From NCBI RefSeq assembly GCF_000202635.1, contig NC_015125.1:2294001-2358000 (forward strand): 64,000 nt of DNA. Direction: 5' to 3'. Below, piece after piece: positions 8,245-17,544 of this stretch. This stretch comes from Microbacterium testaceum StLB037. GTDB taxonomy: Bacteria; Actinomycetota; Actinomycetes; Actinomycetales; Microbacteriaceae. The notes beneath the pieces were generated by a model. The model was not told the origin of the DNA. It saw only the letters and a program-made list of their open reading frames with translations, and searched no databases. The first letter of the stretch is position 1, and each line of letters opens with the position of its first letter. The position numbers and the translations under genes were made by a program.

Positions 8245-8302
8245 GTTCGCGTCCGAGGCCCCGCATCGACGCGGGGTTCCCCCAATCGGAAGGCCCCCAT
8301 CC

Positions 8303-11300
8303 ATGCTCAATGTCGAGCGATCCCTCTCCTCGTGGCGCGCCTGGGCGGTGCGAACGGTCGTTGCGGCGGTTGTCGCCGGTGCCGCTGTCGCCACCGTGCC
8401 CGCGGTCGCCCCCGCCGCCTCCGCGGCGGACGCCGCCCTCTACGTCGCGCCGAACGGCAGCGACTCGGCGAACGGCTCGATCAACGCGCCGTTCGCCACG
8501 CTCCAGCACGCGCGCGATGTCGTGCGGACGATGAACTCCACCATGAGCGGCGACATCACCGTCTACCTCCGCGGGGGCACGTACCCCGTGGGGAGCACGA
8601 TCCAGTTCGGTACGCAGGACTCCGGCAGCAACGGCCACCGTGTCATCTACTCCGCCTACCCGAACGAGGTTCCCGTCCTCGATGGCGGGGTCCCGGTCAC
8701 GGGGTGGACGCAGCAATCGGGCAACATCTGGAAAGCCCCGCTCGACCGCGCCGACAAGCTACGCGCGCTGTATGTCAACGGCGCGCGCTTCACCATGGCG
8801 TCGAAGTCGGTGAACGCGACCGGATGCTTCGGCACGTACAACGTCACCGCCGGTCAGGCGTCGTGGGCGTGGGAGTCGGGCAGCCAGTGCGACGGCGCGA
8901 CGTATTCGCTGAACGACGTGCCCGCGATCTCGTCGAACCAGAGCGACCTCGAGCTGATGACCGCCACCACGTGGACCACGGCGATCACGGGCGTCCGCGC
9001 CGTGACCACGACCAGCGATGGATCCCAGCGCGTCCTGCAGTTCCAAGAGCCGGGTGCGGCGATCGCCTCCGGTGCCTTCAACGGGAACTTCCAGGCCACG
9101 GGCGGGCAGACGCTGTCGAACGCATACGCGTTCCTCGACCAGCCCGGCGAGTTCTTCTACGACCGCGCGGCGAAGACCGTCTACGTCTACAAGGACTCGA
9201 GCACCAATCTGTCGACCGCGTCGGTGGTCGCGCCGAACAACGTCGAGACGATCCTGGCGGTGAACGGCAACTCGACGTCCGACCGCGTGCACGATGTCAC
9301 TTTCACCGGCATCACGTTCGCCCACTCCGATTGGAACCTCACTCAGATCGACGGGTCGTCCTTCAAACAGGCGCAGCAGGGCAACCTGACCAACCTGGCG
9401 TACGTGAAGGGCAACTTCCACGACTACACGTACCGCAACGTCCAGGTGCAGCCGGGCGCGGTCGAGGTGAACAGCGCGGCGGGCATCACCTTCGTGCGCA
9501 ACCGTGTCGAGCACACCGGGGCTGACGGCATCCAGTTCGTCAACGACGTGGTCGACTCGGCGATCGACGGCAACGTGACCAACGACATCGGCGGCTCGGC
9601 GATCAACGTCGGCGACCCGCAGCACGTGTTCATCGGTGACGGCACGTCGACGAACAAGGAGCACTACGCTCCGGCGGTCGAGGGCGCGCCCAAGAACATC
9701 TCTGTGCGCAACAACTACATCTCTGACAGCGCCGTGCTCTTCTGGGGCTCGGCGGCCATCACCGGATACTTCCTCGACACGGTCTCGATCGAGCACAACC
9801 TCATCGACAAGACCTCGTGGGCCGGCATCTCGATGGGCTGGGGCTGGGGCAACTTCGACGGCACGAGCGGGTCGAACTCGCCCGGAAACCCGTCGCTCGT
9901 CGCCCGGAACAACAGCATCCAGTACAACGAGATCCGCGACACGATGCGGTTCCTGAACGACTCGGGTCCGCTCTACACCCTTGGCAACCAGCGCGGGAGC
10001 ACGATCAGCAACAACTACATGAAAGGCATCCGTCCCGGACACACCTACGGCCTCCACCCCGACGAGGGCTCGGCCAACATCACCTACAACGACAACGTCG
10101 TCGAGGCCGACCCCGGCATCGCGTACGTCATCAACTCGGGCACGTGGGGACGGCAGCACGACCTGCAGATCCTGAACACGTTCGGGCCGACGAACTCGAT
10201 CTTCGACAGCAACATCCCGAACAGCTACGTGCAGCCGATCCGCGTGGTGTCGGACTTCGTGTGGCCGCTGGAGGCGTATTCCGCCGCGGCGGGGTCCGGC
10301 ATCCAGGCGCCGTACCGTGACATCCTCGGAGCGCTCGCGACGACGGCGGACTACTCGCTGCCTGCCAGTGCTCTCGTGCCCGACGGCACGGCGTCGATCG
10401 CGGTGCGCGGTGTGGGTGACTCGTCGAAGAGGCAGTGGTTGGCCCCGGCGGGGACGACGCAGTTCGCGACGGGGGCGACCATGACCTCGGCCGCGGGCGA
10501 TGCGACGTCAATCGCGGCTCCGCAGACCCAGGGCGACTACAAGCTGTTCATCGTCAACTCCAACGGCTCGATCGCCTCGACCTCCGCGGCGACCGTGGTG
10601 CGGACGGCTCCGGCTCCCCGGAACCAGACCCTCACGCACCTCGACTCGGGCCGGTGCCTGGACGTGCCGGGCGGGTCGCAGCAGAACGGTGCGCAGCCGG
10701 CGTTGTGGGACTGCAGCGGCTCGGGCAACCAGCGGTACACCTACACGGCTGCACAGGAGATCCGCGTGTACGGAAACAAGTGCCTGGATGCCGCCGGCGA
10801 CGGCCGCACCGACGGCACCCGCGTGATCATCTGGGACTGCAGCGGCGCCGCCAACCAGAAGTGGACACTCGCGGCGAATGGAACCCTGGTGGGCAAGTCC
10901 TCGAACCTGTGCCTCGCGCTGACGGGTTCGCGGACCGACAACGGCGCTCCCGCGCAGCTGTCGACGTGCTCGGGAGCCTCGAATCAGCGGTGGAGCTTCC
11001 CGATCTCGCAGGAGACGACGCCGGTGAGCGCCCTGGTGGTCCAGACCGATTCGCAGAAGTGCGTGGACGTCCCCGGCTCGCAGACGCAGAACGGTGTGCA
11101 GCCGGCGCTGTGGACCTGCAAGGGCGACCCCAACCAGCGGTGGACGTACACTCCCGCCGGGGAGATCCGCGTCTACGGCAACAAGTGCCTCGACGCGTAC
11201 AACCGCGGCACCACCGACGGCACCGTCGTCACGATCTGGGACTGCAACGGGCAGGACAACCAGAAGTGGACGGTGAACGCGACGGGCACGATCACCGGGA

Positions 11301-11413
11301 AGCAGTCCGGCCTCTGCCTCGCGACCACGGGTGGTCGCACCGATAACTCCGCGCCCCTGCAGCTCTCCACCTGCAACGGTGCCTCTGCGCAGAGGTGGAC
11401 GATGCGCGGCTAG
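8303..11413 (+). CDS. Secreted right-handed beta-helix protein with two ricin-type (CBM13-like) domains
   Basis: A 1036-residue exported protein. A signal peptide (WRAWAVRTVVAAVVAGAAVA...APAASAAD) is followed by a parallel beta-helix region (about residues 40-740) opening with ALYVAPNGSDSANGSINAPF and TLQHARD. This opening is common to GH120/GH141-type and other polysaccharide-active beta-helix proteins. Two C-terminal beta-trefoils (about 775-895 and 910-1036) each carry repeated C-LD(V/A), W-DC-G and Q-W motifs that bind sugars. It probably degrades or modifies a plant or microbial polysaccharide outside the cell; the exact enzyme class is not determinable here. ATG 8303 directly precedes the signal peptide and has GGAAGG nine bases upstream. 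Confidence 0.85.
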   Translation: MLNVERSLSSWRAWAVRTVVAAVVAGAAVATVPAVAPAASAADAALYVAPNGSDSANGSINAPFATLQHARDVVRTMNSTMSGDITVYLRGGTYPVGSTIQFGTQDSGSNGHRVIYSAYPNEVPVLDGGVPVTGWTQQSGNIWKAPLDRADKLRALYVNGARFTMASKSVNATGCFGTYNVTAGQASWAWESGSQCDGATYSLNDVPAISSNQSDLELMTATTWTTAITGVRAVTTTSDGSQRVLQFQEPGAAIASGAFNGNFQATGGQTLSNAYAFLDQPGEFFYDRAAKTVYVYKDSSTNLSTASVVAPNNVETILAVNGNSTSDRVHDVTFTGITFAHSDWNLTQIDGSSFKQAQQGNLTNLAYVKGNFHDYTYRNVQVQPGAVEVNSAAGITFVRNRVEHTGADGIQFVNDVVDSAIDGNVTNDIGGSAINVGDPQHVFIGDGTSTNKEHYAPAVEGAPKNISVRNNYISDSAVLFWGSAAITGYFLDTVSIEHNLIDKTSWAGISMGWGWGNFDGTSGSNSPGNPSLVARNNSIQYNEIRDTMRFLNDSGPLYTLGNQRGSTISNNYMKGIRPGHTYGLHPDEGSANITYNDNVVEADPGIAYVINSGTWGRQHDLQILNTFGPTNSIFDSNIPNSYVQPIRVVSDFVWPLEAYSAAAGSGIQAPYRDILGALATTADYSLPASALVPDGTASIAVRGVGDSSKRQWLAPAGTTQFATGATMTSAAGDATSIAAPQTQGDYKLFIVNSNGSIASTSAATVVRTAPAPRNQTLTHLDSGRCLDVPGGSQQNGAQPALWDCSGSGNQRYTYTAAQEIRVYGNKCLDAAGDGRTDGTRVIIWDCSGAANQKWTLAANGTLVGKSSNLCLALTGSRTDNGAPAQLSTCSGASNQRWSFPISQETTPVSALVVQTDSQKCVDVPGSQTQNGVQPALWTCKGDPNQRWTYTPAGEIRVYGNKCLDAYNRGTTDGTVVTIWDCNGQDNQKWTVNATGTITGKQSGLCLATTGGRTDNSAPLQLSTCNGASAQRWTMRG

Positions 11414-11420
11414 CCGAGTG

Positions 11421-11459
11421 GATGCCGGTGTCCCGCGAATTCCTCGGGACGCCGGCATC
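11421..11459. terminator. Bidirectional hairpin between convergent genes
   Basis: A 15-bp stem (GATGCCGGTGTCCCG against CGGGACGCCGGCATC, one G-T wobble) with a 9-base loop. It lies 7 bases after the stop at 11413 and before the end of the minus-strand gene at 11474. Confidence 0.7.
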
Positions 11460-11473
11460 GGTGGCGTCGCGTC

Positions 11474-12379
11474 CTACCGGTCGTGCGTCCGACCGAACGC
11501 GGGGCGGAGCCGCCCCCGCGTGGAACGGAAGACGGCGAGGACGAGGATCGCGTCGATCACGATCCAGGTGGCCCACGACACCGCCATGTATCCCCAGTAG
11601 CTTCCCTCCGGCAGCTCCGACAGGGGAGTCATGAAGTTGTACTGCGCCATCTGGAAGAGGTTGTTGAACAGGGCGTGCGCGAAGACGGCGGGCCAGACGC
11701 TCGAGGAGAGGTACCTCAGGGCGCTGACGAGGACCGCGGCGAGAAGCAGATCGACCGTCTTCGAGACCACGTCGCGCGGCGCGAGGTCTCCGGCGACGGC
11801 ATACGCGAGGGTGAGGGGCAGGTGCCAGACGGCCCACAGCACGGCGATCACCGCGGTCGTCGTCGCGAAACCCCGGGGTGACAACAGCGTCGTGAGGTAG
11901 CCGCGCCACGCGAGCTCTTCCCCGGCCACCGGGATCATGAACAGCACGGCGACCGGCAGGGTGAGGGCGACAGCCGTCGCCGCGCCGTCGGCCCAGCGCA
12001 GGTCGACGAAGCCGAGGGAACCGGCGATGAGGATCGGCGCGATGCACGCGATGACGAGTGCGCCGAGAGCGAGCAAGGAACCACGTGTGATCGCTCCACC
12101 GTGTCCGCGCACTCGGGCCGCGGAGAGCGACCATGCGCTGAGACCCTTCGCCTGATCCCGGCCTTGCGCCCGGAAAGCGGCGTGCAGGGCGACCACCGTC
12201 ACGAAGGGCACCCACTGCATGACGAAGGTCAGACCGGTGAGGTAGCCGGGGTCCGCGCCGAGGAAGACCGGCGCGGTCGCCGCTCCGACGGCGAGCAGGA
12301 CGATGAGAGCGAAAGTGCCGAGGAACGGTCCCGCCGGAGGCATCCCGGGGACGGCTTTCGTGCGCGAAGGGGAGATCAC
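11474..12379 (-). CDS. CPBP family intramembrane metalloprotease
   Basis: A protein of about 300 residues with roughly eight transmembrane helices. The abortive-infection/CAAX-protease signature is present: motif 1 GEELAWRGYLTTLL (EExxxR), motif 2 WAVWHLPL, motif 3 VFAHALFNNLF. The Glu and His residues sit at the membrane face and coordinate zinc in this family. Bacterial members process bacteriocins or signalling proteins, or confer self-immunity; the substrate is unknown here. The start is uncertain: GTG 12379 is taken because it is closest to the first helix, but ATG 12454 and ATG 12343 are in frame. The next gene on the other strand also encodes a membrane protease. Confidence 0.8.
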   Translation of the reverse strand: MISPSRTKAVPGMPPAGPFLGTFALIVLLAVGAATAPVFLGADPGYLTGLTFVMQWVPFVTVVALHAAFRAQGRDQAKGLSAWSLSAARVRGHGGAITRGSLLALGALVIACIAPILIAGSLGFVDLRWADGAATAVALTLPVAVLFMIPVAGEELAWRGYLTTLLSPRGFATTTAVIAVLWAVWHLPLTLAYAVAGDLAPRDVVSKTVDLLLAAVLVSALRYLSSSVWPAVFAHALFNNLFQMAQYNFMTPLSELPEGSYWGYMAVSWATWIVIDAILVLAVFRSTRGRLRPAFGRTHDR

Positions 12380-12567
12380 GCGTCCGACGCTAGGGACGGG
12401 ATGCCGGAACGTCAGGGGAGCTGTCCGGAAAGGTTCTTCGGGTTTTCCCGACATGCCACCCGGGCCTCGACCGGGGACCGCGCCCCGGCGTGCTCGCGTG
12501 TCGGGGCCTCGCGCTCTGCCACACTCTGATCCAGGGCGCGCTGGGCGTTCCGGACAGGGGGAGAGCC

Positions 12568-13509
12568 GTGACCACGGCAGAGAAGCACACCACTCGTACA
12601 CACAGACATGCGCCCCGACGGCGCGAACACCGCCATACCCACACGGTGTGGTTCTTCCTCGGCGGGGTGGCGGTCTGGCTCTACCTCGGGATCGTGGTGC
12701 TGCACCTGCTGCGCAACTTCGCCGCGGTGCCGGCGTGGATCTTCGTGGGCGCGGCGCTCGTCCCGGCGACGATCTTCTGGATCATGGTGCATCGCCTGCG
12801 CACGACCGACAGCATCACCGCGGTGAACCTCATCGTCGCGGCGGTCATCGGTGGAACACTCGCCTTGACCGTCGCCGCGACGTTCGACACCCTCGTCGGG
12901 CAGCTGCCTCAGCCGAGGATCGACGACCTTCCCGTCGTGACCCTCGCGCTCGCCGGGTTCGTCGAGGAGTTCTGCAAGGGGCTGCTGATCGTGGTCGTGG
13001 GATGGAAGCTCGCGAAGACCACGCGAAACGGCCTCTTCGTCGGCGGTGCGGTGGGACTCGGGTTCGCCGTGCTCGAGACCATGTACTACATCTCTTCGAA
13101 GTTCACGGGCGCAGACCCCATCATCGCGGCGGCCGGCGAAGCGGCGCAGCGTGGTCTCCTCGCTCCGTTCTGCCACGTGCTCTGGAGCGCGCTCTTCGGC
13201 GCCGCGCTCTTCAGCGCGGCGGCGAAGAAGGGGCGTTTCCGTCTCTCCTGGTTGGTCGTCGCCACCTACGTCGGCGTGGCGGTCCTGCACGGGGCGTGGG
13301 ACGGCTCGGCGGCATTGGTCATCGCGCTGACGGGCAACGCCCTGGTCGGAATCCTCGCGCAGCTCGTCGGATGGGCGCTCAGCATCATCGCCGGTGCACT
13401 CATCTGGCGTCATGTCGCGCGCAAAGAACCCGCGCCGCCGCTCCCTGCGGAGCCGGTGAGTGGGGAGCCGCCCCTGGGTTCGGCCCCCTCCGCGCCGGTT
13501 CCTGCCTGA
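12568..13509 (+). CDS. PrsW-like intramembrane glutamic/metallo protease
   Basis: A 313-residue polytopic membrane protein. A His-rich basic N-terminus is followed by about eight helices with PrsW signatures: GFVEEFCKGLL (EExxK), GLGFAVLETMYY, FCHVLWSALFGAALF and VLHGAWDGSA. PrsW of Bacillus cleaves the anti-sigma factor RsiW; actinobacterial homologues have unknown targets. GTG 12568 follows GGGGAGAG by 3-4 bases; the frame is open upstream to 12490 without a ribosome site. It is divergent from the CPBP protease gene. The C-terminus is a Pro/Ala-rich cytoplasmic tail. Confidence 0.87.
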   Translation: MTTAEKHTTRTHRHAPRRREHRHTHTVWFFLGGVAVWLYLGIVVLHLLRNFAAVPAWIFVGAALVPATIFWIMVHRLRTTDSITAVNLIVAAVIGGTLALTVAATFDTLVGQLPQPRIDDLPVVTLALAGFVEEFCKGLLIVVVGWKLAKTTRNGLFVGGAVGLGFAVLETMYYISSKFTGADPIIAAAGEAAQRGLLAPFCHVLWSALFGAALFSAAAKKGRFRLSWLVVATYVGVAVLHGAWDGSAALVIALTGNALVGILAQLVGWALSIIAGALIWRHVARKEPAPPLPAEPVSGEPPLGSAPSAPVPA

Positions 13510-13530
13510 CCCGCTCCACACCCGGAGCAC

Positions 13531-13560
13531 GAGGGGCGCGCTGTCCACAGCGCGCCCCTC
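13531..13560 (+). terminator. GC-rich hairpin after the PrsW-like gene
   Basis: GAGGGGCGCGCTGT, two-base loop, ACAGCGCGCCCCTC: a perfect 14-bp stem 21 bases after the stop codon, without a T-tract. Confidence 0.7.
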
Positions 13561-13628
13561 CGTGTCATCGACGCCGATATCCTCGCTGAAGACTCCTCGT
13601 CGCCTTCCTCTACCCCCGGAGAACCCCC

Positions 13629-14549
13629 ATGTCTGTCGGTCTACTCGCCGTCGTCGATGACATCCTCAGCGCCGCCATGAAGGCGAGCGCGAAGACCGCG
13701 GGTGTCGTCATCGACGACGCCGCCGTCACCCCGCAGTACGTCCAGGGCCTCACTCCCGCGCGCGAGCTTCCCGTCGTGTGGAAGATCGCGCTCGGCAGCA
13801 TCATCAACAAGTACGTGATCATCATCCCGATCGCGCTGCTGCTGGAGGCGTTCGCACCGATGGTGCTGCCGTACCTCCTCATCGTCGGTGGCGCCTTCCT
13901 CTGCTTCGAGGGCGCCGAGAAGGTGCTCGAGTGGTTCGGGGTCCACCACGCGGAGCACGAGGACGACGGCCCCCGCGACGAGAAGAAGCTCGTGCTCGGT
14001 GCGGTGCGCACCGACCTCATCCTCAGCACCGAGATCATGCTGATCGCCCTGTCGAGCCTCGACCCCGATTTCGGGATCTGGATGACGCTGGGTGCGCTCC
14101 TCATCATCGGCCTCGCCATGACCCTCGTGGTCTACGGCGCGGTCGCGCTGCTCGTGAAGATCGACGACATCGGCCTGCGGTTCATGAAGAGCCCCTCGCG
14201 TGGCGTCCGGCGCTTCGGCGCGCGGGTCGTGGCATCCATGCCGGCGGTGTTCCGCGTCATCAGCATCGTCGGCACCGTGGCGATGCTCTGGGTCGGCGGG
14301 CATCTCCTGCTGCAGAACCTCGCCGAGACGCTGTGGGCGGGCCCGTACGACCTCGTTCACGTCGTGACGCACGCGATCGAAGCGGCGGGACCCGTGATCG
14401 TCTGGATCGTCGAGACGGCGATGTCGGCGGTGTTCGGCCTGGCGATCGGGCTCGTCATCGTCGCCGTGATCACGGGGATCACGCGCCTGACGAAGCGCGG
14501 CGGCCACTCCGCGCAGAGCCCCGCCGAGACGGCTCACGTCGACGGCTGA
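13629..14549 (+). CDS. DUF808 (YedI-like) family membrane protein
   Basis: A 306-residue membrane protein matching DUF808. It starts MSVGLLAVVDDILSAAMKAS, contains GVVIDDAAVTPQYVQGLTP, PVVWKIALGSIINKYVIIIP and FEGAEKVLEWFG, and ends with several helices. E. coli YedI belongs to this family; no biochemical function is established. The start at ATG 13629 gives the family's typical N-terminus. It converges with the CoA ligase gene, whose stop is only 21 bases away. The gene appears complete and of chromosomal base composition. Confidence 0.88.
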   Translation: MSVGLLAVVDDILSAAMKASAKTAGVVIDDAAVTPQYVQGLTPARELPVVWKIALGSIINKYVIIIPIALLLEAFAPMVLPYLLIVGGAFLCFEGAEKVLEWFGVHHAEHEDDGPRDEKKLVLGAVRTDLILSTEIMLIALSSLDPDFGIWMTLGALLIIGLAMTLVVYGAVALLVKIDDIGLRFMKSPSRGVRRFGARVVASMPAVFRVISIVGTVAMLWVGGHLLLQNLAETLWAGPYDLVHVVTHAIEAAGPVIVWIVETAMSAVFGLAIGLVIVAVITGITRLTKRGGHSAQSPAETAHVDG

Positions 14550-14569
14550 CCCGTCGCGCCGGGGCCGCG

Positions 14570-16108
14570 TCAGGCGGAGATGCGGCCCAAGCGCTCGCGC
14601 AGTTCGGCTTTGACGATCTTGCCGGATGCCGTGCGCGGCAAGGCGTCGATCACGACCACCTCTTTGGGCAGCTTGTACCGTGCCACCTGCCCGTCGAGGT
14701 GGGCGCGCACGACGGCGGTGTCGACCTCCGCGCCCTCCGCCACGGTCACGACGGCCAGGGGCACCTCGCCCCATCGGTCGTCCGGGATGCCGATGACCGC
14801 GACGCCCGTGACGCCGGGGATGTCGGAGATCAGCGCTTCGACCTCGGCCGGGTAGATGTTCTCGCCGCCGGAGATGATCATGTCCTTCGACCGGCCGCAG
14901 ATGTAGAGGTAGCCGTCGGCGTCGAGGTAGCCGAGGTCGCCGGAGCGGAACCAGCCGTCGTCGGTCTTCGCCGCACGTGTGGCGTCGTCGAGGCCGAGGT
15001 AGCCGACGAAGACGTTCGGGCCGCTGACGTGGATCTCTCCCACGGTGCCCGCGGGGACGGGACGGCGTTCGTCGTCCACGACGCGAACCTCGGTGAAGAA
15101 GTGCGGCAGACCGACGCTGCCCTGTTTGGCCCGCGTCATGTGCGGGGCGAGGGAGGTCGCGCCGGGGGAGGTCTCGGTCATGCCGTAGCCCTGCGAGAAC
15201 GACAGGCCGCGCTCTTCCCAGGCCCGAAGGATGCGGTCGGGCACGGCCGAGCCGCCGCAGGTGAGGGTGTGCAGACTCGAGATGTCTGTGCTCGCCCAGG
15301 AAGGGTGGTCGGCCATGAGCTGGAAGGTCGTGGGGACGCCGGAGATCATCGTCACCCGGTGCTGCTCGATGAGGTCGAGCGCGCGGCCGGCCTCGAACCC
15401 CTTCTCGAGAACGAGCGTTCCGCCCTTGAGGACGACGGGGAGGGCGCCCATGCCGAGGGAGGCGACGTGGAACAACGGCGAGATCATCAGGGCGACGTCG
15501 TCGGACACGACGTCGTAATCGATGACGGTGTTCACCGCCACGGCCGTGAGGTTCTCGTGCGTGAGCACCGCGCCCTTCGGGCGACCGGTGGTGCCCGAGG
15601 TGTAGACGACGGCGGCGGGGGCGTCGGGTTCGGCGATCACGAGCGCGGGCGCCGGGGTCGCGGCATCCATCCTCCGGTCGAAGCCCGGTTCGCCGTGGCG
15701 CCCGGAGGCTCCCGTGCGCAGGCGGTGCGGCGGGTGGGCGAGCCCGGCGTCGACGGTGTCGAGGCGGTCATCGAACGAGGCGTCGTGGACGAGCACACGG
15801 GCGCGACTGTCGGAGAGGACGTGGGCGATCTCGGGTCCGGCGAGGCGCGTGTTGACCGGCACGAAGACGGCACCGATACGCACCGCGCCGAAGAGCGTGA
15901 CGAGGAAGTCGGGGCTGTTCTCGCCGAGGAAGGCGACCGTGTCGCCCGCCCCGATCCCTTCTTCGACGAGGACGGCGGACGCCGCCTCGGCGCGGTCGGC
16001 CAGCTGCCGGTAGGTCAACCGCTGGTTCTCGCCGAACACCACGGCGGTCTTGTCGGGCGAGCGCAGCCGGCGGCGGGGGAGCCAGGCTCCGAGTCCTTGG
16101 GTTCTCAT
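14570..16108 (-). CDS. couL: Acyl/aryl-CoA synthetase (AMP-forming), probable p-hydroxycinnamoyl-CoA ligase, CouL-like
   Basis: A 512-residue member of the ANL adenylating superfamily. The P-loop YTSGTTGRPKG is at about residue 175, followed by GYGMTETSPG, the YLDADGYLYICGRSKDMI hinge, GGENIYPAEVE, and the catalytic lysine motif PRTASGKIVK near the C-terminus. It should activate a carboxylic acid to the CoA thioester through an acyl-adenylate. Its neighbours (MaoC, amidohydrolase, SDR, MarR) reproduce the Rhodococcus jostii cou set, so a p-coumarate/ferulate ligase is likely; substrate specificity is inferred from context, not residues. ATG 16108 follows GAAGAGA. An 80-bp gap with a hairpin separates it from the upstream three-gene unit. 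Confidence 0.8.
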   Translation of the reverse strand: MRTQGLGAWLPRRRLRSPDKTAVVFGENQRLTYRQLADRAEAASAVLVEEGIGAGDTVAFLGENSPDFLVTLFGAVRIGAVFVPVNTRLAGPEIAHVLSDSRARVLVHDASFDDRLDTVDAGLAHPPHRLRTGASGRHGEPGFDRRMDAATPAPALVIAEPDAPAAVVYTSGTTGRPKGAVLTHENLTAVAVNTVIDYDVVSDDVALMISPLFHVASLGMGALPVVLKGGTLVLEKGFEAGRALDLIEQHRVTMISGVPTTFQLMADHPSWASTDISSLHTLTCGGSAVPDRILRAWEERGLSFSQGYGMTETSPGATSLAPHMTRAKQGSVGLPHFFTEVRVVDDERRPVPAGTVGEIHVSGPNVFVGYLGLDDATRAAKTDDGWFRSGDLGYLDADGYLYICGRSKDMIISGGENIYPAEVEALISDIPGVTGVAVIGIPDDRWGEVPLAVVTVAEGAEVDTAVVRAHLDGQVARYKLPKEVVVIDALPRTASGKIVKAELRERLGRISA

Positions 16109-16155
16109 GCGCGGTCTCTTCTTCGAGTGCGGGTCTCGCGGGGTGGTGGCGGTGT

Positions 16156-16182
16156 CCGGGGCCTGCGTGTGACAGGCCCCGG
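16156..16182 (-). terminator. Hairpin between the MaoC and CoA-ligase genes
   Basis: CCGGGGCCTG and CAGGCCCCGG form a perfect 10-bp stem with a 7-base loop, 6 bases beyond the MaoC stop codon. It could end the three-gene transcript or reduce read-through into the ligase gene. Confidence 0.55.
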
Positions 16183-16187
16183 GCGGC

Positions 16188-16640
16188 TCACGCGTAGAAG
16201 CGGTAGAGGCCGCGCGCGACGACGGCGGGCTTGCTGCCGCCGTCGATCTCGATCGTCTGGTCGACGGCGAGCTGGTAGCCACCGGCGATCTCGGTGATCT
16301 CGGCGATGACGGCGTTCATCCGCACGCGGGAGCCCACCGCGACCGGCGAGATGAAGCGCACCTTGTCGAGGCCGTAGTTGACCTTGGTGGTCACGCCCGT
16401 GACGTCCAGGAGCTCGGTCCAGAACTTCACGGCCAGCGACAGGCTGAGGAAGCCGTGCGCGATCGCACCGCCGAAGGGGCCGTCCTTCGCGCGCTCGGGG
16501 TCGGTGTGGATCCACTGGTGATCGTCGGTGGCGTCGGCGAAGAGGTCGACGCGGTCCTGGGTGACCTCGAGCCAGTCCGACCAGCCGAGGTCGGTGCCGG
16601 CGAGGCCCGCGATGTCGTCGTAGGCGATGGTGGTGGTCAT
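16188..16640 (-). CDS. couM: MaoC-like (hot-dog fold) enoyl-CoA hydratase, CouM-like
   Basis: A 150-residue single hot-dog-fold protein. The (R)-specific hydratase motif is visible in VTQDRVDLFADATDDHQWIHTDPERAKDGPFGGAIAHGFLSLSL, with the catalytic Asp (ATDDHQ) and His (HQWIH) pair. It is predicted to hydrate the aryl-enoyl-CoA double bond made by the CoA ligase. ATG 16640 has AAGGAG six bases upstream. Its start overlaps the amidohydrolase stop (ATGA), so the two are translationally coupled. The SDR-amidohydrolase-MaoC order equals couNOM of R. jostii RHA1; the letter assignment is from memory of that work. Confidence 0.82.
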   Translation of the reverse strand: MTTTIAYDDIAGLAGTDLGWSDWLEVTQDRVDLFADATDDHQWIHTDPERAKDGPFGGAIAHGFLSLSLAVKFWTELLDVTGVTTKVNYGLDKVRFISPVAVGSRVRMNAVIAEITEIAGGYQLAVDQTIEIDGGSKPAVVARGLYRFYA

Positions 16641-17539
16641 GAGAGCTCCTTGGGAGGGGTGGAGAGGCCGAGGAGGCGCGCGGCGTTGTCCTTGAGGATC
16701 CCCGGCATCACCTCGGCTTTCAGGGCGGTCTGCTCGACGTCGCGCAGCCAGCGGTCGGGGGTGAGCAGGGGGAAGTCGGAGCCGAAGAGGATGCGGCTCT
16801 TCAGGAACGAGTTGGCGGCGCGGACGAGCTGTTCCGGGAAGTACTTCGGGCTCCAGCCCGACAGGTCGATCCAGGTGTTGTGCTTGTGGGTCGCGACCGA
16901 GATCGCCTCGTCCTGCCACGGCACCGAGGGGTGGGCCATGATGATCTGCAGGTCTCCGAAGTCGGCCGCGACGCCGTCGAGCAGCATCGGGTTCGACAGG
17001 CCGAGCCTCAGGCCCCGTCCGCCCTTCATCCCCGCGCCGATCCCGGTCTGCCCGGTGTGGAACAGGGCGACCACGCCGGCCGCCTGCAACACGTCGTACA
17101 GGGGGTGATGACGCTCGTCGCTCGGGTCGAAGTTCTGCACGGTGGGATGGAATTTGAACCCGCGGACTCCCGAGTCCTCGATGAGTCGGCGTGCCCGGTC
17201 GACGGCGTCGGCGCGGTTCGGGTCGACGGAGCCGAAGGGGATGAGCACGTCGTTGTGGCGCGCGGCCCCCGCGGCGATGTCGGCGCTCGACAGCGGCGGG
17301 TGGTCGAGGTGGCTCTCGGCATCCACCGTGAAGACGACAGCCGCCATCGACCGCTCGCGGTAGTACTCGGCGATGCTGTCGAGGTCGGGGCGGCCGGCGT
17401 CGACGGCGAAGTAGCGGCTCGCGGCCGCCGCCAGGTCGTCGGGCAGCGACGCGTGTCCGTGTCCGTCGATCTCGACGTGCACGTGCACGTCGATCGCGGT
17501 CAACGCCTCGACATCGATGGCGGGTTCGTAGCGGGTCAT
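16637..17539 (-). CDS. couO: Amidohydrolase-superfamily beta-ketoacyl-CoA hydrolase, CouO-like
   Basis: A 300-residue amidohydrolase_2-type TIM barrel. Metal ligands are visible: DVHVH (H19, H21), LFHTG (H161), MAHPS (H203) and FGSDFP (D255). In R. jostii CouO the essential Asp is residue 257, nearly the same position. CouO replaces the thiolase and thioesterase of beta-oxidation by cleaving the aryl beta-ketopropionyl intermediate, giving vanillate or p-hydroxybenzoate. Assignment relies on family, D255 and gene order. The start at ATG 17539 is 5 bases after the SDR stop; the end overlaps the MaoC start. Confidence 0.8.
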   Translation of the reverse strand: MTRYEPAIDVEALTAIDVHVHVEIDGHGHASLPDDLAAAASRYFAVDAGRPDLDSIAEYYRERSMAAVVFTVDAESHLDHPPLSSADIAAGAARHNDVLIPFGSVDPNRADAVDRARRLIEDSGVRGFKFHPTVQNFDPSDERHHPLYDVLQAAGVVALFHTGQTGIGAGMKGGRGLRLGLSNPMLLDGVAADFGDLQIIMAHPSVPWQDEAISVATHKHNTWIDLSGWSPKYFPEQLVRAANSFLKSRILFGSDFPLLTPDRWLRDVEQTALKAEVMPGILKDNAARLLGLSTPPKELS

Positions 17540-17544
17540 GACCG

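Larger units (their letters stand above)
7793..8302. other. Non-coding gap at the right side of the island
   Basis: 510 bases with no gene I can support. It holds a strong bidirectional terminator (8041-8066), a promoter candidate (8214-8244) and a short leader hairpin (CCCCGC...GCGGGG, 8258-8277) before the secreted protein. I see no duplicate of the tRNA-Ser 3' end here, so no attR is evident. GC rises from island to chromosomal level across about 7900-8050. Confidence 0.6.

Noticed and set aside
7793..8302. Right attachment site (duplicate of the tRNA-Ser 3' end)
   Set aside because: I looked for the T-arm/acceptor sequence (TTCAAATCCCTC, CGTCTCC) and saw no convincing repeat; the right end of the island is therefore undefined.
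8759..10159. 466-aa minus-strand open frame opposite the beta-helix protein
   Set aside because: Val/Asp/Arg-rich shadow translation with no recognisable domain, while the plus strand has signal peptide, beta-helix and lectin domains.
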